From an uncultured Succinivibrionaceae bacterium (lineage in GTDB: Bacteria > Pseudomonadota > Gammaproteobacteria > Enterobacterales > Succinivibrionaceae): a DNA stretch of 53,526 bases. Position 1 is the stretch's first letter; every line of letters starts with the position of its first letter. The notes beneath the pieces are model-generated. The model had not been told where the DNA came from. It was given only the letters and a program-made list of their open reading frames with translations, and did no database searches. The translations under genes were made by a program, and so were the position numbers. The stretch covers positions 1 to 53,526 of the forward strand of contig UQCV01000009.1 of NCBI GenBank assembly GCA_900539665.1. Reading direction: 5' to 3'. Of the stretch, positions 1 through 7,883 are shown piece after piece.

Positions 1-1019
1 GCTCGAGCCGTACGGCCAATGCGATGCACATAAATATCGGCGGTACGCGGTAAATCAAAGTTAATCACATGGGTAATATCAACCACATCTATACCACGAG
101 CCGCCACGTCGGTAGCTAGCATGATAGTTACTTCATTATTCGCAAAGCGTTGCATTGCTTGGATTCGCTTGTCTTGATCCATCTCCCCGCGCAAATAGCA
201 AAATTTAAAGCCATCTGCATCAAGTCTCTTCACAAGTTCCGCCAAACGTTCTCTAGTTTTGACAAATACGATGCTTTTTTCTAAACGTTCATCGCTAAGA
301 AGCGCTTCTAAAACTTTAATTTTATGCTCTAGATCATCGGCGTAATACTTGTACTGGGCAATCTTACGACGTTCTGACCGCGGAGAATCGATATGAATTT
401 CAACTGGCTTTTCTAGGACTTCGTTGGCAAAACGTTCTAATAAAGGCCCTTCTAAGGTAGCAGAAAACAACATCGTTTGTTCACGACGCTCGGCTGCCTC
501 TGAAATTTCTGCTACATCATCGATAAAGCCCATATCAAGCATCCGGTCAGCTTCATCTAAAACGAGAATTTCCACCCCGCGAATATCGAACGCCTTCTTG
601 CGGAGGTACTCGATTAAACGGCCAGGAGTTGCAATCACAATATCAGTTTTTTCAGAAATAACTGGTAATTGTTCTTCATGTTGAACCCCACCGATAATGG
701 TGCCAATTTTGATTTCAGGTATATACTTCGCTAACATTTGAGCATGTTCGCTAATTTGTAACGCGAGCTCTCTAGTTGGCGTTAAAATAAGGATTCGAGC
801 CAACCCCTGTCTACTGCCCGGAAAATCGAGTAAATGTTGTAAACATGGAAGTAAAAAGGCTGCAGTCTTCCCAGTTCCAGTGGGAGCATCTGCTAAGATA
901 TCCATCCCATCTAAAGCTTCTGGAATCACTTCAAGCTGTACATTGGTTGGTTTTTCATAACCAGCTTCAAGGCAGGCCGCAATCAAGCGGTCATCAAGTT
1001 CCATTTCTTCAAATTTCAT
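1..1019 (-). CDS. srmB: DEAD-box RNA helicase SrmB, C-terminal part beyond window
   Basis: ATP-dependent RNA helicase, which in E. coli helps assemble the 50S ribosomal subunit early. The visible ~339 residues cover both RecA-like domains: APTGTGKT (motif I), PTRELA (Ia), DEAD followed by RMLDMGF (II), SAT (III), and the late motifs ATDVAARGID and HRIGRTARA at the window edge. SrmB-specific stretches such as LQHLLDFP near residue 60 and YYADDLEHK distinguish it from RhlB, RhlE and DeaD. The ATG at 1017-1019 starts MKFEEMELDD, like the E. coli SrmB N-terminus. The basic C-terminal tail lies outside the window. The gene stands alone, ahead of the sdhE terminator. RhlE is the main alternative. 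Confidence 0.88.
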   Translation of the reverse strand, partial: MKFEEMELDDRLIAACLEAGYEKPTNVQLEVIPEALDGMDILADAPTGTGKTAAFLLPCLQHLLDFPGSRQGLARILILTPTRELALQISEHAQMLAKYIPEIKIGTIIGGVQHEEQLPVISEKTDIVIATPGRLIEYLRKKAFDIRGVEILVLDEADRMLDMGFIDDVAEISEAAERREQTMLFSATLEGPLLERFANEVLEKPVEIHIDSPRSERRKIAQYKYYADDLEHKIKVLEALLSDERLEKSIVFVKTRERLAELVKRLDADGFKFCYLRGEMDQDKRIQAMQRFANNEVTIMLATDVAARGIDVVDITHVINFDLPRTADIYVHRIGRTAR

Positions 1020-1136
1020 TCACAAATTCTCCCAGCGCATCTTTTTCGCCTTGTAAAAATGAGTGGTTTTCTCCGGCTAATAAACTTAAGTCCAAGAAAA
1101 AAAAAACATCAATATAAACAAACCAAAAGTCGTTAA

Positions 1137-1156
1137 AGCCCCGCAACTGCGGGGCT
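1137..1156 (-). terminator. Stem-loop terminator after thyA-sdhE
   Basis: A perfect 9-bp GC-rich stem (AGCCCCGCA with TGCGGGGCT, two-base loop) lies about 100 bases past the sdhE stop. The T-run after it on the minus strand is weak (TTTAACGACTTTT). Probably the end of the thyA-sdhE transcript. It also separates that unit from srmB. Confidence 0.6.
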
Positions 1157-1255
1157 CTAGTTAATAAGAGCAAGCCTTCATATTAAAAACTTAAACCACT
1201 TTTATTAACGCCTACTAATCGCCTTACAAGACTTCTACTTCTAAACTAAGTCTTT

Positions 1256-1543
1256 TTAGTCGTTATATTCCGGCACATAGCCTGCTAATAAATCAGCATC
1301 GTGACACTTAATAATAAGGTCAACCATAGCCTTAATTTCAGGGTCTACAGGCTCCACCCGACGTAATAAATAACGCACTAATTCAAGGTCTGTTAAATTT
1401 AAAAAGTCATTATACTTCTTAAAAGTTTCTTCACCTAAAGTCGGCAAGTGGCGATCAACAAACGGCTCAAGCATCAAATCTAATTCTCGCATGCCGCGTC
1501 TAGTCTTCCACCGTAAACTATCCCATTGTTGTTCTGTGGCCAT
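1256..1543 (-). CDS. sdhE: FAD assembly factor SdhE (succinate dehydrogenase/fumarate reductase flavinylation)
   Basis: Small soluble protein of the SdhE/YgfY family (95 residues; E. coli has 88). It promotes covalent FAD attachment to the flavoprotein subunit of succinate dehydrogenase or fumarate reductase. The signature RRGMRELD is present at residues 15-22, followed by the usual helical DLELVRYLL segment. It lies 20 bases after thyA on the same strand, so the two are probably co-transcribed, an unusual partner since in E. coli sdhE pairs with cptA. In a fumarate-respiring, succinate-forming anaerobe the main client would be fumarate reductase (inference; no frd genes are in the window). 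Confidence 0.88.
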   Translation of the reverse strand: MATEQQWDSLRWKTRRGMRELDLMLEPFVDRHLPTLGEETFKKYNDFLNLTDLELVRYLLRRVEPVDPEIKAMVDLIIKCHDADLLAGYVPEYND

Positions 1544-1563
1544 GACTTCCTTCCTTAACTACT

Positions 1564-2358
1564 TTAAACGGCAATTGGCGCCTTAATTACAGGGTATGGA
1601 TCGTAATTTTCAATAATAAAGTCTTCAAACTTATAATCAAAAATTGAATCTGGCTTCCGCGCAAATCTTAAGGTTGGTAGTGCTCTTGGCGTTCTAGATA
1701 ATTGGAGCTTAGCCTGTTCTAAGTGGTTCAAATAAAGATGCACGTCGCCCCCAGTCCACACAAAATCACCAGGTTCCAGATCGCATTGCTGCGCCATCAT
1801 ATGTAATAACAAAGAGTAGCTAGCAATATTAAATGGTAGACCTAAGAACGTATCACAGCTTCTTTGGTAAAGCTGGCAGCTTAATTTACCATCAGCCACA
1901 TAGAACTGAAATAAAGCATGGCATGGTGGCAATTTCATGTTATCGATATCTGCCACATTCCACGCACTAACAATCATGCGACGACTGTCAGGAGTATTTT
2001 TAATTTGGTTAACAACATTGGTGATTTGGTCAATATGACGCCCGTCTGGAGCAGGCCAAGAACGCCACTGATAACCATATACTGGACCTAAGTTGCCATT
2101 TTCATCGGCCCATTCATCCCAAATGGTAACCTTATTGTCATGCAAATAACCGATATTAGTATCGCCCTTTAAAAACCAAAGTAGTTCATGAATAATAGAA
2201 CGCAGATGGCATTTTTTGGTGGTAACCAACGGAAAACCATCTTTCATGGCAAAACGCATTTGGTAACCAAAAACAGATTTAGTCCCAGTGCCGGTTCTAT
2301 CAGTTTTAACGGCCCCGTGGTCCATAATGTGTTGCATAAGTTCTAGATACTGCTTCAT
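1564..2358 (-). CDS. thyA: Thymidylate synthase ThyA
   Basis: Converts dUMP and methylene-tetrahydrofolate to dTMP and dihydrofolate in the cytosol. The length is 264 residues, identical to E. coli ThyA. The catalytic Cys is residue 146 in the PPCHALFQF motif. The N-terminal RTGTGTKSVFG phosphate-binding region and the QRSCD and HLYLNH segments are all intact, ending in IKAPIAV as expected. In many gammaproteobacteria the order is rppH-ptsP-lgt-thyA; here lgt is missing and about 220 bases with stem-loops separate ptsP from thyA. Start ATG at 2356-2358. Confidence 0.96.
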   Translation of the reverse strand: MKQYLELMQHIMDHGAVKTDRTGTGTKSVFGYQMRFAMKDGFPLVTTKKCHLRSIIHELLWFLKGDTNIGYLHDNKVTIWDEWADENGNLGPVYGYQWRSWPAPDGRHIDQITNVVNQIKNTPDSRRMIVSAWNVADIDNMKLPPCHALFQFYVADGKLSCQLYQRSCDTFLGLPFNIASYSLLLHMMAQQCDLEPGDFVWTGGDVHLYLNHLEQAKLQLSRTPRALPTLRFARKPDSIFDYKFEDFIIENYDPYPVIKAPIAV

Positions 2359-2405
2359 ATTTTACTAGGCTTAAGCCCGGCTCCTAATTTGATTTGTTCA
2401 TTTAA

Positions 2406-2430
2406 TAAAGAGCGAAAGCTTCGCTCTTTA
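2406..2430 (-). terminator. Stem-loop after ptsP (possible weak terminator)
   Basis: A 10-bp stem (TAAAGAGCGA with TCGCTCTTTA, five-base loop) lies between ptsP and thyA. The flank on the minus strand is AT-rich but has no true T-run, so termination is possible rather than clear. It is followed upstream on the same strand by a second, more complex hairpin (2439-2486). Confidence 0.4.
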
Positions 2431-2438
2431 GATCCTTA

Positions 2439-2486
2439 GCTACATTAGGCTTCCTCAAGTAAGACTTGGCTCCTAGTGTATGTAGC
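2439..2486. other. Nested imperfect hairpin between ptsP and thyA
   Basis: Outer arms GCTACAT/ATGTAGC (2439-2445, 2480-2486) stack on TAGG/CCTA. Across an internal loop a second stem, CAAGT/ACTTG, closes a three-base loop. The nested design over 48 bases looks like a dispersed palindromic element or a small structured RNA. I saw no second copy in the window. Confidence 0.4.
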
Positions 2487-2579
2487 GAGATTGAAATTTG
2501 GTTTTGGTTTACTTTGCACTTAAGTTAAGTTTTAGCTTAGGTTTTCGACCTTTTTAGCCGTGAACCCAAAGATTAAATC

Positions 2580-4847
2580 TTAATCGTGCTTAGCTTGGCG
2601 CAAAATACCAAGCATATTCAAAAGCCCTTTCTTTTCGGCATAGCTACGGTATAAACGTCTAATTTCATCCGCGCTAGATGACTTGATAGCCTCATTGAAG
2701 ACAGCTTCAAGCTCAGCGATATTTACGTGTCTTAAAATATACTTAACTAACGGAATGCTAGTATAGTTCATACTAAGTTCACGGTAACCAATAGAAACTA
2801 ACATCATAGCCCCTAATGGATCGCCAGCTAATTCACCACACACGGAAATTGGTTTATTAATTTCGTGGTTACAAATTCTAAAGAGACGAGAGAATACACG
2901 TAACATGGAAGGCTGGAAGCAATCATAAAGCTTAGCCACTTTTGGATTACCACGGTCAACAGCTAACATGTATTGAGTTAAATCGTTACTCCCGATGGAG
3001 AAGAAATCGATATGTGGCGCTAAATCTTCTAAGATAAATGTGGCCGCCGGCACTTCGATCATGGCCCCAAGTTTTGGATAGCTGATAACCGTACTAAACT
3101 CTTCACAAATTTCGTTGTATGCTTGATCAAGCAAAGCTTTAGCCTGTAAAACCTCTTCCAAGCTTGAAATCATTGGCAACATGATTTCTAGATTGTCATA
3201 CTTACGCCCAGCTTTAAGCATGGCTCTAAATTGAGTTAAGAGTAGATTTGGTCTATCCAAACTAATGCGAATCCCACGCCACCCTAAAAATGGATTGAGT
3301 TCATTTACCGGTAGATATGGGAGTGGTTTATCCCCACCCACGTCCATTGTACGCATAATCACTTTGCGATCCGCAAAGTTCTTCAAGACCTCTTCATAGT
3401 GACGACATTCCTCAAGTTCGGTTGGGAAGGTCTTATGCATCATGAATTCAACTTCAGTACGATAAAGCCCGACCCCGTCGATCATTGGTAAAAGTTCCTG
3501 CACATTGTCTTCCACACTAAGACCTGCATTTAAATTTACATTTATATGCACCTGGTCTTCAGTTTCCGCTGGCAGATTACGTTCATCCATGTAGACTCGG
3601 CTGTTTTGGGCATTAGCTGTCATCATCCCGCTATATTCGGCGATTACACCTGCTGGTGGGTCGATTAAAAGCTCACGTCTAATACCATCTACAATGAACA
3701 AGTGACGGTCAAGCTTTTGTAAAGGTAAAGACACCCCCATCAAGGTTGGGATATTCATATTACGCGCTAAAATAGCCGCTAATGAATTCCCACCGCCACG
3801 CAAAGAAACAATCCCCGCAATGCGTTCGCGCGGTACTTCAGCAATTAAAGCTGCAGTTATTTCTTCAGCTAACAAAATCACCGGTTCAGAAAAATCAAAA
3901 TCTTCTAAATAGCTGTGAGCTAAGCGGGACAAAATACGTTGCGCCAAATCGTTAATACTTAAGGCTTCTTCCTTTTGTCCGGCTGCTTCTTTATTTTTGA
4001 TTAAATCTTCAGTTACTAGCTTAACAGCAGATGATGCACACCAAGATTCATCGTAAATCTTTTGGTCTACGGCACAAGTAAACTCACCATCTTCAAGCAA
4101 CTGCTGATAAGCATCAAAAACATTAGATAAATCCTGCTTTTTAACAGTGTCGTAAATTCTAAGGGTTAAGGAATCAAGGTCTAACTGAAGCTGAAACACC
4201 GCTTGGTGAAAGAGTTCAACCTGCATTTCAGGATCGTCAGTCTTCTTAAGTAGAACCTGCTCAAGTTCCATATGAGGTTGCCATACCCAACCACGAGCAA
4301 TAGCGATCCCGCCAGAACCAAAGTCACAAGCTAAAGGTTCTTCATGGGTTTCAGATTCAGATTTTTCTTTTAAGTCTGAAAGATAGAGGATAGACGCAAG
4401 TTGAGCCGCTAAAGTTACCAAAAATGATTCTTCAGTTTCAGTAAACTGTCTAGAATCCTTTTGCTGGATAATTAGAACCCCAAGGACTACACCTTCATGC
4501 TCAACCGGTACCCCTAAGAAAGAACGAAATTCTTCTTCCCCAATTTCAGGAATATATTTGAAGTTTGGATGGTTTTGCGCGTCAGCTAGATTTAATAATT
4601 CATTACGCTTCCCCACTAAACCTACAAGCCCTTCCCCAAAGCGAAGCACTACCTTACCTACAGATTCACGACTCAAGCCATCTGTAGCCACTAAACGGTA
4701 ACGCTGTCTTTGCTGTTCGGCAATATAAACCGAACAACAATCTACACACAGGGCCTCACGGGTTCTATGTACTAAAAAATCTAGCGCTTTTTCAATGTTA
4801 GGCTCTTTTAATACCTGTTCAATAATCTGCCTTAATGTCGTTAACAC
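2580..4847 (-). CDS. ptsP: PTS-Ntr enzyme I (PtsP) with active-site His replaced by Leu
   Basis: Nitrogen-branch enzyme I, which normally takes phosphate from PEP onto a His and passes it to NPr. Domains: GAF (about residues 1-150), EI N-terminal/swivel domain, and PEP-binding TIM barrel (from about 440) with TMDVGGDKPL, GWRGIRISL and the catalytic Cys in VCGELAGDP. Oddity: the phospho-His motif, normally GG-N-S-H-AA, reads GGGNSLAAILAR. Residue 356 (codon TTA at 3780-3782) is Leu where E. coli PtsP has His356. Start: the GTG at 4845-4847, six bases after a GGAGGT Shine-Dalgarno and four bases past the rppH stop; it gives 755 residues starting VLTTLRQI, like E. coli (748). A longer reading from 4907 would run through rppH. 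Coupled to rppH. Confidence 0.93.
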   Translation of the reverse strand: MLTTLRQIIEQVLKEPNIEKALDFLVHRTREALCVDCCSVYIAEQQRQRYRLVATDGLSRESVGKVVLRFGEGLVGLVGKRNELLNLADAQNHPNFKYIPEIGEEEFRSFLGVPVEHEGVVLGVLIIQQKDSRQFTETEESFLVTLAAQLASILYLSDLKEKSESETHEEPLACDFGSGGIAIARGWVWQPHMELEQVLLKKTDDPEMQVELFHQAVFQLQLDLDSLTLRIYDTVKKQDLSNVFDAYQQLLEDGEFTCAVDQKIYDESWCASSAVKLVTEDLIKNKEAAGQKEEALSINDLAQRILSRLAHSYLEDFDFSEPVILLAEEITAALIAEVPRERIAGIVSLRGGGNSLAAILARNMNIPTLMGVSLPLQKLDRHLFIVDGIRRELLIDPPAGVIAEYSGMMTANAQNSRVYMDERNLPAETEDQVHINVNLNAGLSVEDNVQELLPMIDGVGLYRTEVEFMMHKTFPTELEECRHYEEVLKNFADRKVIMRTMDVGGDKPLPYLPVNELNPFLGWRGIRISLDRPNLLLTQFRAMLKAGRKYDNLEIMLPMISSLEEVLQAKALLDQAYNEICEEFSTVISYPKLGAMIEVPAATFILEDLAPHIDFFSIGSNDLTQYMLAVDRGNPKVAKLYDCFQPSMLRVFSRLFRICNHEINKPISVCGELAGDPLGAMMLVSIGYRELSMNYTSIPLVKYILRHVNIAELEAVFNEAIKSSSADEIRRLYRSYAEKKGLLNMLGILRQAKHD

Positions 4848-4851
4848 CCTG

Positions 4852-5409
4852 TTACCTCCGAAATCTTCTGCGTGTTTCCCTGCGGGGTTGCCGGCTCTTT
4901 TTATCAATAACCGTGCTGGCTTGACTTAGCGGAATCGCTAAATGAGCAAATTCCTTTAGCACCCTCCGGTATACATCACGCTTAAACGGAACTACTTGCC
5001 GTACCGGATACCAATATGTCACCCATCTCCAGCCATCAAATTCTGGCACTGAATAATGGTTGAATACAATTTTTTCCTCATGCTCTTCGTTAATGAGGAG
5101 TAAAAACCATTTTTGACGCTGCCCTACGCACACTGGCTTTTCATCCCAGTGGATCAAACGTTGCGGTAAACGATAGCGGAGCCAATTGCGAGACACTGCT
5201 AAAATTGTCACATCATTTTTGGACAATCCGAGTTCTTCACCTAACTCACGATACATCGCCTGCTCAGGACTTTCCCCTGGATTTATCCCTCCTTGTGGGA
5301 ACTGCCATGAATTCTGACCAATCCTGCGAGCCCACAGTACCTGACTATCACGATTGCAGATTACAATTCCTACGTTGGCTCTGTAGCCTTCAGCGTCGAT
5401 CACGAACAA
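4852..5409 (-). CDS. rppH: RNA pyrophosphohydrolase RppH
   Basis: Nudix hydrolase that removes pyrophosphate from 5'-triphosphorylated RNA and so triggers RNase E-dependent decay. The Nudix box is complete: G40, E46, then R54-E55-L-x-E58-E59-L-G. The flanking segments QNSWQFPQGG and EFDGWRWVTYWYPVRQVV are typical of RppH. Length 185 (E. coli 176), with a basic, Arg-rich C-terminus (RRETRRRF). First gene of a two-gene rppH-ptsP unit; its stop is followed at once by the ptsP Shine-Dalgarno. Diverges from mutH. Confidence 0.95.
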   Translation of the reverse strand: MFVIDAEGYRANVGIVICNRDSQVLWARRIGQNSWQFPQGGINPGESPEQAMYRELGEELGLSKNDVTILAVSRNWLRYRLPQRLIHWDEKPVCVGQRQKWFLLLINEEHEEKIVFNHYSVPEFDGWRWVTYWYPVRQVVPFKRDVYRRVLKEFAHLAIPLSQASTVIDKKSRQPRRETRRRFRR

Positions 5410-5638
5410 AATTCCTATTTACAAACAACATTAGACCGTAAGGTCTCTTCGTCAAACACCTCTAATTTTACCATATTCCTCCCCCTTGATCCGTATTTGC
5501 CTTCTAATATCGGATATAATGTCTCAAACCAAGAACACTTTAGAAGTAAAGAAGTCCAACCAACTTTCTCCGAGCCCTTATTCTCAATAAAAAGGCTGCT
5601 TTAAGTGCCTTCCTGTTTCTAAAGATTTGTCCCAATTT

Positions 5639-5676
5639 AAGTTACAAAACTAAAGTTACAAAGCTAAATTTACAGG
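5639..5676 (+). repeat. 14-bp tandem repeat in front of mutH
   Basis: About 2.7 copies of AAGTTACAAAACTA (5639-5652, 5653-5666 with one change, then a decayed third) run right up to the mutH ribosome-binding site (ACAGGA). They lie in the mutH 5' untranslated region. A -10-like TATAAT is at 5515-5520, without a convincing -35. Confidence 0.6.
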
Positions 5677-5683
5677 ATTTGCT

Positions 5684-6361
5684 ATGAATAATCCCCCTGA
5701 CAGCAGAATCACCCTTTATTGGCGCGCCCGAGCCTTAGTTGGTTTAAATGTAGCCCAGGTCGCTAAAATATTAGGCATTCCCTTGCCAACTAATCCCAAG
5801 CTTGCCAAAGGTTTCGTGGGCCAACTAGCTGAAATTGCGCTTGGCGCCACTGCAGGAGCAAACCCCATTCAAGATTTTCCTGATCTTGGAGTTGAACTTA
5901 AAACCATCCCTATTAGCCCTAACGGCCAGCCAGCAGAAAATACTCACGTCTGTATCTTGTTAGATTATTTACTGCGAGGACAACAATTTGCGACCTCAAA
6001 TGTCCTAAATAAACTAAGCTGTGTGTTATGGTTACCGATAGAAGGTGATACTAATATTCCCCTAGCTATGAGAAAATTTGGCAAGTCATTTTTCTGGGTC
6101 ATGAACGAGGCTGAACGCGCGCAAATTCAATGCGATTGGGAAGAAATAATGGAAGCATTAGTGCTAGAGCGTAATCCAAGAGAACTTTCAGCTTTAGGTA
6201 AATACCTTCAATTAAAGCCTGCAGGCAAAAGAAATAACGAACGCCAATATGGGTTCTATCTTCGTAAAAAATTCACCAACACCATCCTCGAAAGATTTTT
6301 AACAGGCGAGCTTGAGGCCATGCAAGAACAAATCATCACCTCTTTATCCCCAAGTTTATAA
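5684..6361 (+). CDS. mutH: DNA mismatch repair endonuclease MutH
   Basis: Nicks the unmethylated strand at hemimethylated GATC sites after activation by MutS/MutL. Catalytic residues D64, E71 and K73 lie in DFPDLGVELKTIP. The GFVGQLAEIALGA helix before them and QYGFYLRKKFT near the C-terminus (part of the DNA-contacting region) match E. coli MutH (229 residues; 225 here). Its presence implies Dam-directed mismatch repair in this organism. ATG at 5684 follows an ACAGGA site. Monocistronic, divergent from rppH. Confidence 0.95.
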   Translation: MNNPPDSRITLYWRARALVGLNVAQVAKILGIPLPTNPKLAKGFVGQLAEIALGATAGANPIQDFPDLGVELKTIPISPNGQPAENTHVCILLDYLLRGQQFATSNVLNKLSCVLWLPIEGDTNIPLAMRKFGKSFFWVMNEAERAQIQCDWEEIMEALVLERNPRELSALGKYLQLKPAGKRNNERQYGFYLRKKFTNTILERFLTGELEAMQEQIITSLSPSL

Positions 6362-6741
6362 TCACGCCCTCATAAAGTCATTAAATATGGCCCCATCATC
6401 ATGCTTAGAATTTTCCTAAGTCGATGTTTTTAATTTAATGATTTCTCTTACGTTTAATTATATATTTTATATAATTAACTACAAAATCATAGAGATCTAT
6501 TAAAATAGTGACCCCTTCTTTTATTTTCCAGATATCGACACAGATATAATTATCATTTTAAATGCTAACGTTTTCACAGAAAAAATTGTGTTCCCTTGAC
6601 ACAATTTTTATGTTTAGTGATAGACAGAAACCTCTCTATTGGTTAATGTGGGCATATAAGGTTCATAGTGTTGCACTATTGACCAATATTATAAAAAAAC
6701 ATTATATATTATTTATAACTTAAAACATTTAGGAGTGATGA
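6362..6741 (+). promoter_or_regulatory. 380-bp AT-rich leader with TTGTG-CACAA palindrome
   Basis: No gene is visible. A perfect 10-bp inverted repeat, AAAAATTGTG (6581-6590) with CACAATTTTT (6600-6609), has a nine-base centre that contains CCTTGAC, so it overlaps a TTGACA-like -35 (6596-6601). The partner -10 is poor. A second, weaker pair is TATTGGT (6637-6643) and ACCAATA (6682-6688). The arrangement looks like an operator over a promoter for the downstream gene. The long leader suggests regulated expression. Confidence 0.45.
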
Positions 6742-7254
6742 ATGAGCACCACAATCAAAAGCCTAAAAACCAAGATTAAGGTAACCTTCTTCATCTCAGA
6801 AGAAGCTACCAGAGGAGCCAAGGAAATCTATCTTTGGTGCGAACATAACGGTTGGAGTCCAATTCCGCTCGTTAAGAGCACCGCTAAAACCACTGCCGGT
6901 TCTTTTAGCACCAGTATCGACTTACCAAAAGAAGGTCTAAAAGATCGTTACGAATATCGTTTCCAGTATTTTATGGAAGACGGTTCTTCACTTTTTGATA
7001 ACGACTGGAATGCAGATGGTTATTGCCCAACCTCTATGGGTAATGACAACTCTTACTTTAACACCCAGGTGGCCGAACCTGAAGTTGAAGCTGAACCTAA
7101 AAAAGCAGACCCTGTAAAGGCCGAAGCTAAGAGTGCTACCAAGACTACCGCTAAAACTACTAGTAAGTGTGCGTCAAAGACTTGTTGCCGTAGCCGGAGC
7201 AAGACTACCGCTACTAAGACTACTGCTAAAGCTAAAACCACAGCTAAGAAGTAA
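6742..7254 (+). CDS. Isoamylase N-terminal/CBM48-like domain protein with Lys/Thr/Ala histone H1-like tail
   Basis: 170 residues in two parts. Residues ~8-108 look like the early-set (Ig-like) domain of glycogen branching and debranching enzymes: KVTFFI, the YLWCEHNGWSPIPL strand, and the late YEYRFQYFMEDG...DNDWNAD strand pair. No catalytic domain follows. Residues ~110-170 are low-complexity, rich in Lys, Thr and Ala, with TKTTAKT-type repeats and a small Cys cluster (CASKTCC), resembling histone H1-like or AlgP-like tails that bind nucleic acid. A strong Shine-Dalgarno (AGGAGTG) precedes ATG 6742. Function unknown. A polysaccharide- or granule-associated protein that also binds DNA or RNA is a speculative reading. 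Confidence 0.75.
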   Translation: MSTTIKSLKTKIKVTFFISEEATRGAKEIYLWCEHNGWSPIPLVKSTAKTTAGSFSTSIDLPKEGLKDRYEYRFQYFMEDGSSLFDNDWNADGYCPTSMGNDNSYFNTQVAEPEVEAEPKKADPVKAEAKSATKTTAKTTSKCASKTCCRSRSKTTATKTTAKAKTTAKK

Positions 7255-7311
7255 CAGCTTCTGTAGTTCATTAGCCTAAGGCCTATCAAAACACTATCAC
7301 ATTAATCTTTA

Positions 7312-7336
7312 AGGGCGATTTTTTAATCGCCCTTTT
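7312..7336 (+). terminator. Rho-independent terminator after the CBM48-like gene
   Basis: Stem AGGGCGATT with a matching AATCGCCCT arm, followed by TTTTTG. Placed 58 bases after the stop. Classic form. Confidence 0.9.
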
Positions 7337-7380
7337 TGCTATTATTGAAGTTTAGAGAGCCCTACAAAATAACTCAGCCA

Positions 7381-7416
7381 TAAAAAACACAGGGGATCGC
7401 TGTGACCCCCTGTGTT
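7381..7416 (-). terminator. Rho-independent terminator of the rpsP-rimM-trmD-rplS operon
   Basis: Arms AACACAGGGG (7386-7395) and CCCCTGTGTT (7407-7416) form a 10-bp stem. On the minus strand it is followed by a run of T. It lies about 70 bases past the rplS stop. Confidence 0.9.
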
Positions 7417-7487
7417 ATGACCTATTTTATACTTGGGTATGACCTCACGGCCATATTCCCACTTTCTGATATCTATCCGATAGGATA

Positions 7488-7847
7488 TTACTTATCAGAC
7501 TTTGAAGTAAGCTTTTCAGTAATACGAGCTGCTTTACCAGTAAGCTGACGCAAATAGTAGAGCTTAGCACGACGAACCTTACCACGACGGGTAACTTCGA
7601 TAGAAGAGATGAGTGGGCTGTGAGTCTGGAATACACGTTCCACACCTTCGCCATTAGACATCTTTCTTACAGTGAAAGCAGAGTGCAAACCGCGGTTACG
7701 CTTTGCAATAACAACACCTTCGTAAGCCTGAAGACGTTCTTTGTCGCCTTCAACTACACGTACCTGTACACGAACGGTGTCACCAGCGCCGAATGCTGGA
7801 ACATCGCTACGCATCTGTTCCTGTTCGATTTGTTCAATAATTGTCAT
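7488..7847 (-). CDS. rplS: 50S ribosomal protein L19
   Basis: 119 residues, against about 115 for E. coli L19. Diagnostic stretches: PAFGAGDTVRV, ERLQAYEGVVIAKRNRGL, SAFTVRKMSNGEGVERVF and KLYYLRQLTGKAARI. It sits at the 30S-50S interface. Last gene of the conserved rpsP-rimM-trmD-rplS operon, 36 bases after trmD, followed by a strong terminator. Confidence 0.97.
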   Translation of the reverse strand: MTIIEQIEQEQMRSDVPAFGAGDTVRVQVRVVEGDKERLQAYEGVVIAKRNRGLHSAFTVRKMSNGEGVERVFQTHSPLISSIEVTRRGKVRRAKLYYLRQLTGKAARITEKLTSKSDK

Positions 7848-7883
7848 TTTTAAATTTCCTACCTAGGATATACTGATAACTCT

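Noticed and set aside
4848..4907. In-frame 20-codon extension of ptsP to an ATG at 4907
   Set aside because: It overlaps the end of rppH, carries no family similarity, and the GTG at 4847 has a GGAGGT site at ideal spacing.
7053..7289. Minus-strand Val/Leu-rich frame over the Lys-rich tail
   Set aside because: Shadow of the repetitive AAG/ACT codons of the real gene.
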